From the NCBI GenBank assembly GCA_011772595.1, contig WVZH01000568.1, positions 4,921 through 11,140 on the forward strand: a DNA stretch of 6,220 bases, written 5' to 3'. How positions within the stretch are numbered: the stretch's first letter is position 1; each line of letters begins with the position of its first letter. The notes below the pieces were generated by a model. The model worked only from the letters and a program-made list of their open reading frames with translations, was not told where the DNA came from and ran no database searches. Both the position numbers and the translations under genes were made by a program. Shown here piece by piece: positions 5,607 through 6,220 of this stretch. This stretch comes from Anaerolineales bacterium (GTDB lineage Bacteria; Chloroflexota; Anaerolineae; Anaerolineales; E44-bin32).

Positions 5607-6220
5607 ATGGACCTGAAACCAAGGTTGAGCCACTTTCACCTCGTTTTCGCCTCAACCCTCGCTTTACTCGTATTCGTACCCCCATTTCTGGGCACATACT
5701 ATAAGGTCCTTCTCACTGAGATCATGATATGGGGCCTGTTTGCCCTCTCCTTCGACATTATATACGGTTACACAGGGATGCTCAGCTTCGGCCATGCCCT
5801 CTTTTTCGGCGTAGGCGCCTACAGCGTGGCAATCTCCGTGACAAGATGGGACGTTAATCTTTGGCAGGCCATACTCTTCGCAATGTTCGTGGCCATGGTC
5901 TTTGCCTGGGTAGTCGGGTTCTTGTCCATTAGGGTCATTGGCGCCTACTTCGTGATTATTACCATCATTTTCTCTCTGGTATTCTTCTTCTTATCTCTCA
6001 GCTGGAAGTGGTTAACCGGAGGAGAGGATGGTTTGTCCTTTTCGCCACCACCGATCTCCCTAGGGTTGATCGACCTCTCCTTTACCCATCCCTTGAACAG
6101 TTATTACTTCGTTCTCACCTTTGTCGTCGCTTCGTACCTGACATGTCGGAAGGTGATTAATTCTCCTCTCGGAAAGGTGTTTGAGATCATCCGGGAGAAT
6201 GAGGATCGAGCCCGCTTGAT
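5607..6220 (+). CDS. livM: LivM-type inner-membrane permease of the second HAAT ABC importer, 3'-truncated by window edge
   Basis: This is the partner of the second LivH. It starts at the ATG at 5607, six bases after the livH stop, with GAGGAGA at 5591-5597 as ribosome-binding site inside the end of livH. The frame stays open to base 6220, giving 204 residues of an expected 300-340. Visible marks are the YGYTGMLSFGHALFFGVGAY segment (53-72), the family loop TGGEDGLSF (137-145), and the start of the coupling loop SPLGKVFEIIRENEDRARL (186-204), cut just before it would contact the ATPase. Hydrophobic helices occupy roughly 12-30, 35-55, 87-105 and 112-132. The other LivM, at 513-1475, has the same order of motifs but clearly different sequence. 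The ATPase genes livG and livF would be expected next, beyond the window. Confidence 0.93.
   Translation, partial: MDLKPRLSHFHLVFASTLALLVFVPPFLGTYYKVLLTEIMIWGLFALSFDIIYGYTGMLSFGHALFFGVGAYSVAISVTRWDVNLWQAILFAMFVAMVFAWVVGFLSIRVIGAYFVIITIIFSLVFFFLSLSWKWLTGGEDGLSFSPPPISLGLIDLSFTHPLNSYYFVLTFVVASYLTCRKVINSPLGKVFEIIRENEDRARL

Overview
The window holds parts of two adjacent ABC importers of the hydrophobic amino acid transporter (HAAT, Liv/Urt/Ami-type) family, all on the + strand. I see no RNA genes, mobile elements, CRISPR or phage genes. It reads as ordinary chromosomal transport DNA rather than an undescribed system. The most useful details are regulatory: a promoter and leader between the clusters, a strong terminator after the binding-protein gene, and a possible two-state hairpin before the second permease gene.

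Layout. Bases 1-2910 carry the end of a first cluster: the C-terminal part of a LivH-type permease (cut by the window's left edge), a complete LivM-type permease, a LivG-type ATPase and a LivF-type ATPase. All three junctions overlap, so translation is probably coupled. Bases 2911-3271 are a 361-base gap with a weak terminator candidate, a sigma70-type promoter candidate and a leader ending in a strong Shine-Dalgarno sequence. Bases 3272-4537 encode a periplasmic substrate-binding protein with a textbook twin-arginine (Tat) signal. A 13-bp terminator hairpin follows. A second LivH-type permease (4740-5600, TTG start) and a second LivM-type permease (from 5607, cut by the right edge) come next. 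The second cluster's ATPases, and the first cluster's binding protein, are probably just outside the window.

How they work together. In this family the binding protein captures a solute in the periplasm and delivers it to a LivH/LivM membrane heterodimer, and LivG/LivF hydrolyse ATP on the cytoplasmic side. The substrate cannot be read from the sequence: relatives carry branched-chain amino acids, other amino acids, amides, urea or aromatic acids.

Organism. A Tat-exported periplasmic binding protein and tandem livHMGF-type clusters suggest a Gram-negative bacterium of moderate to high GC, such as a Desulfobacterota or proteobacterial lineage. This is a low-confidence impression. The first cluster looks richer in GC (about 60-65% in hand-counted 60-base samples) than the second (about 48-55%), so the two may have different histories.
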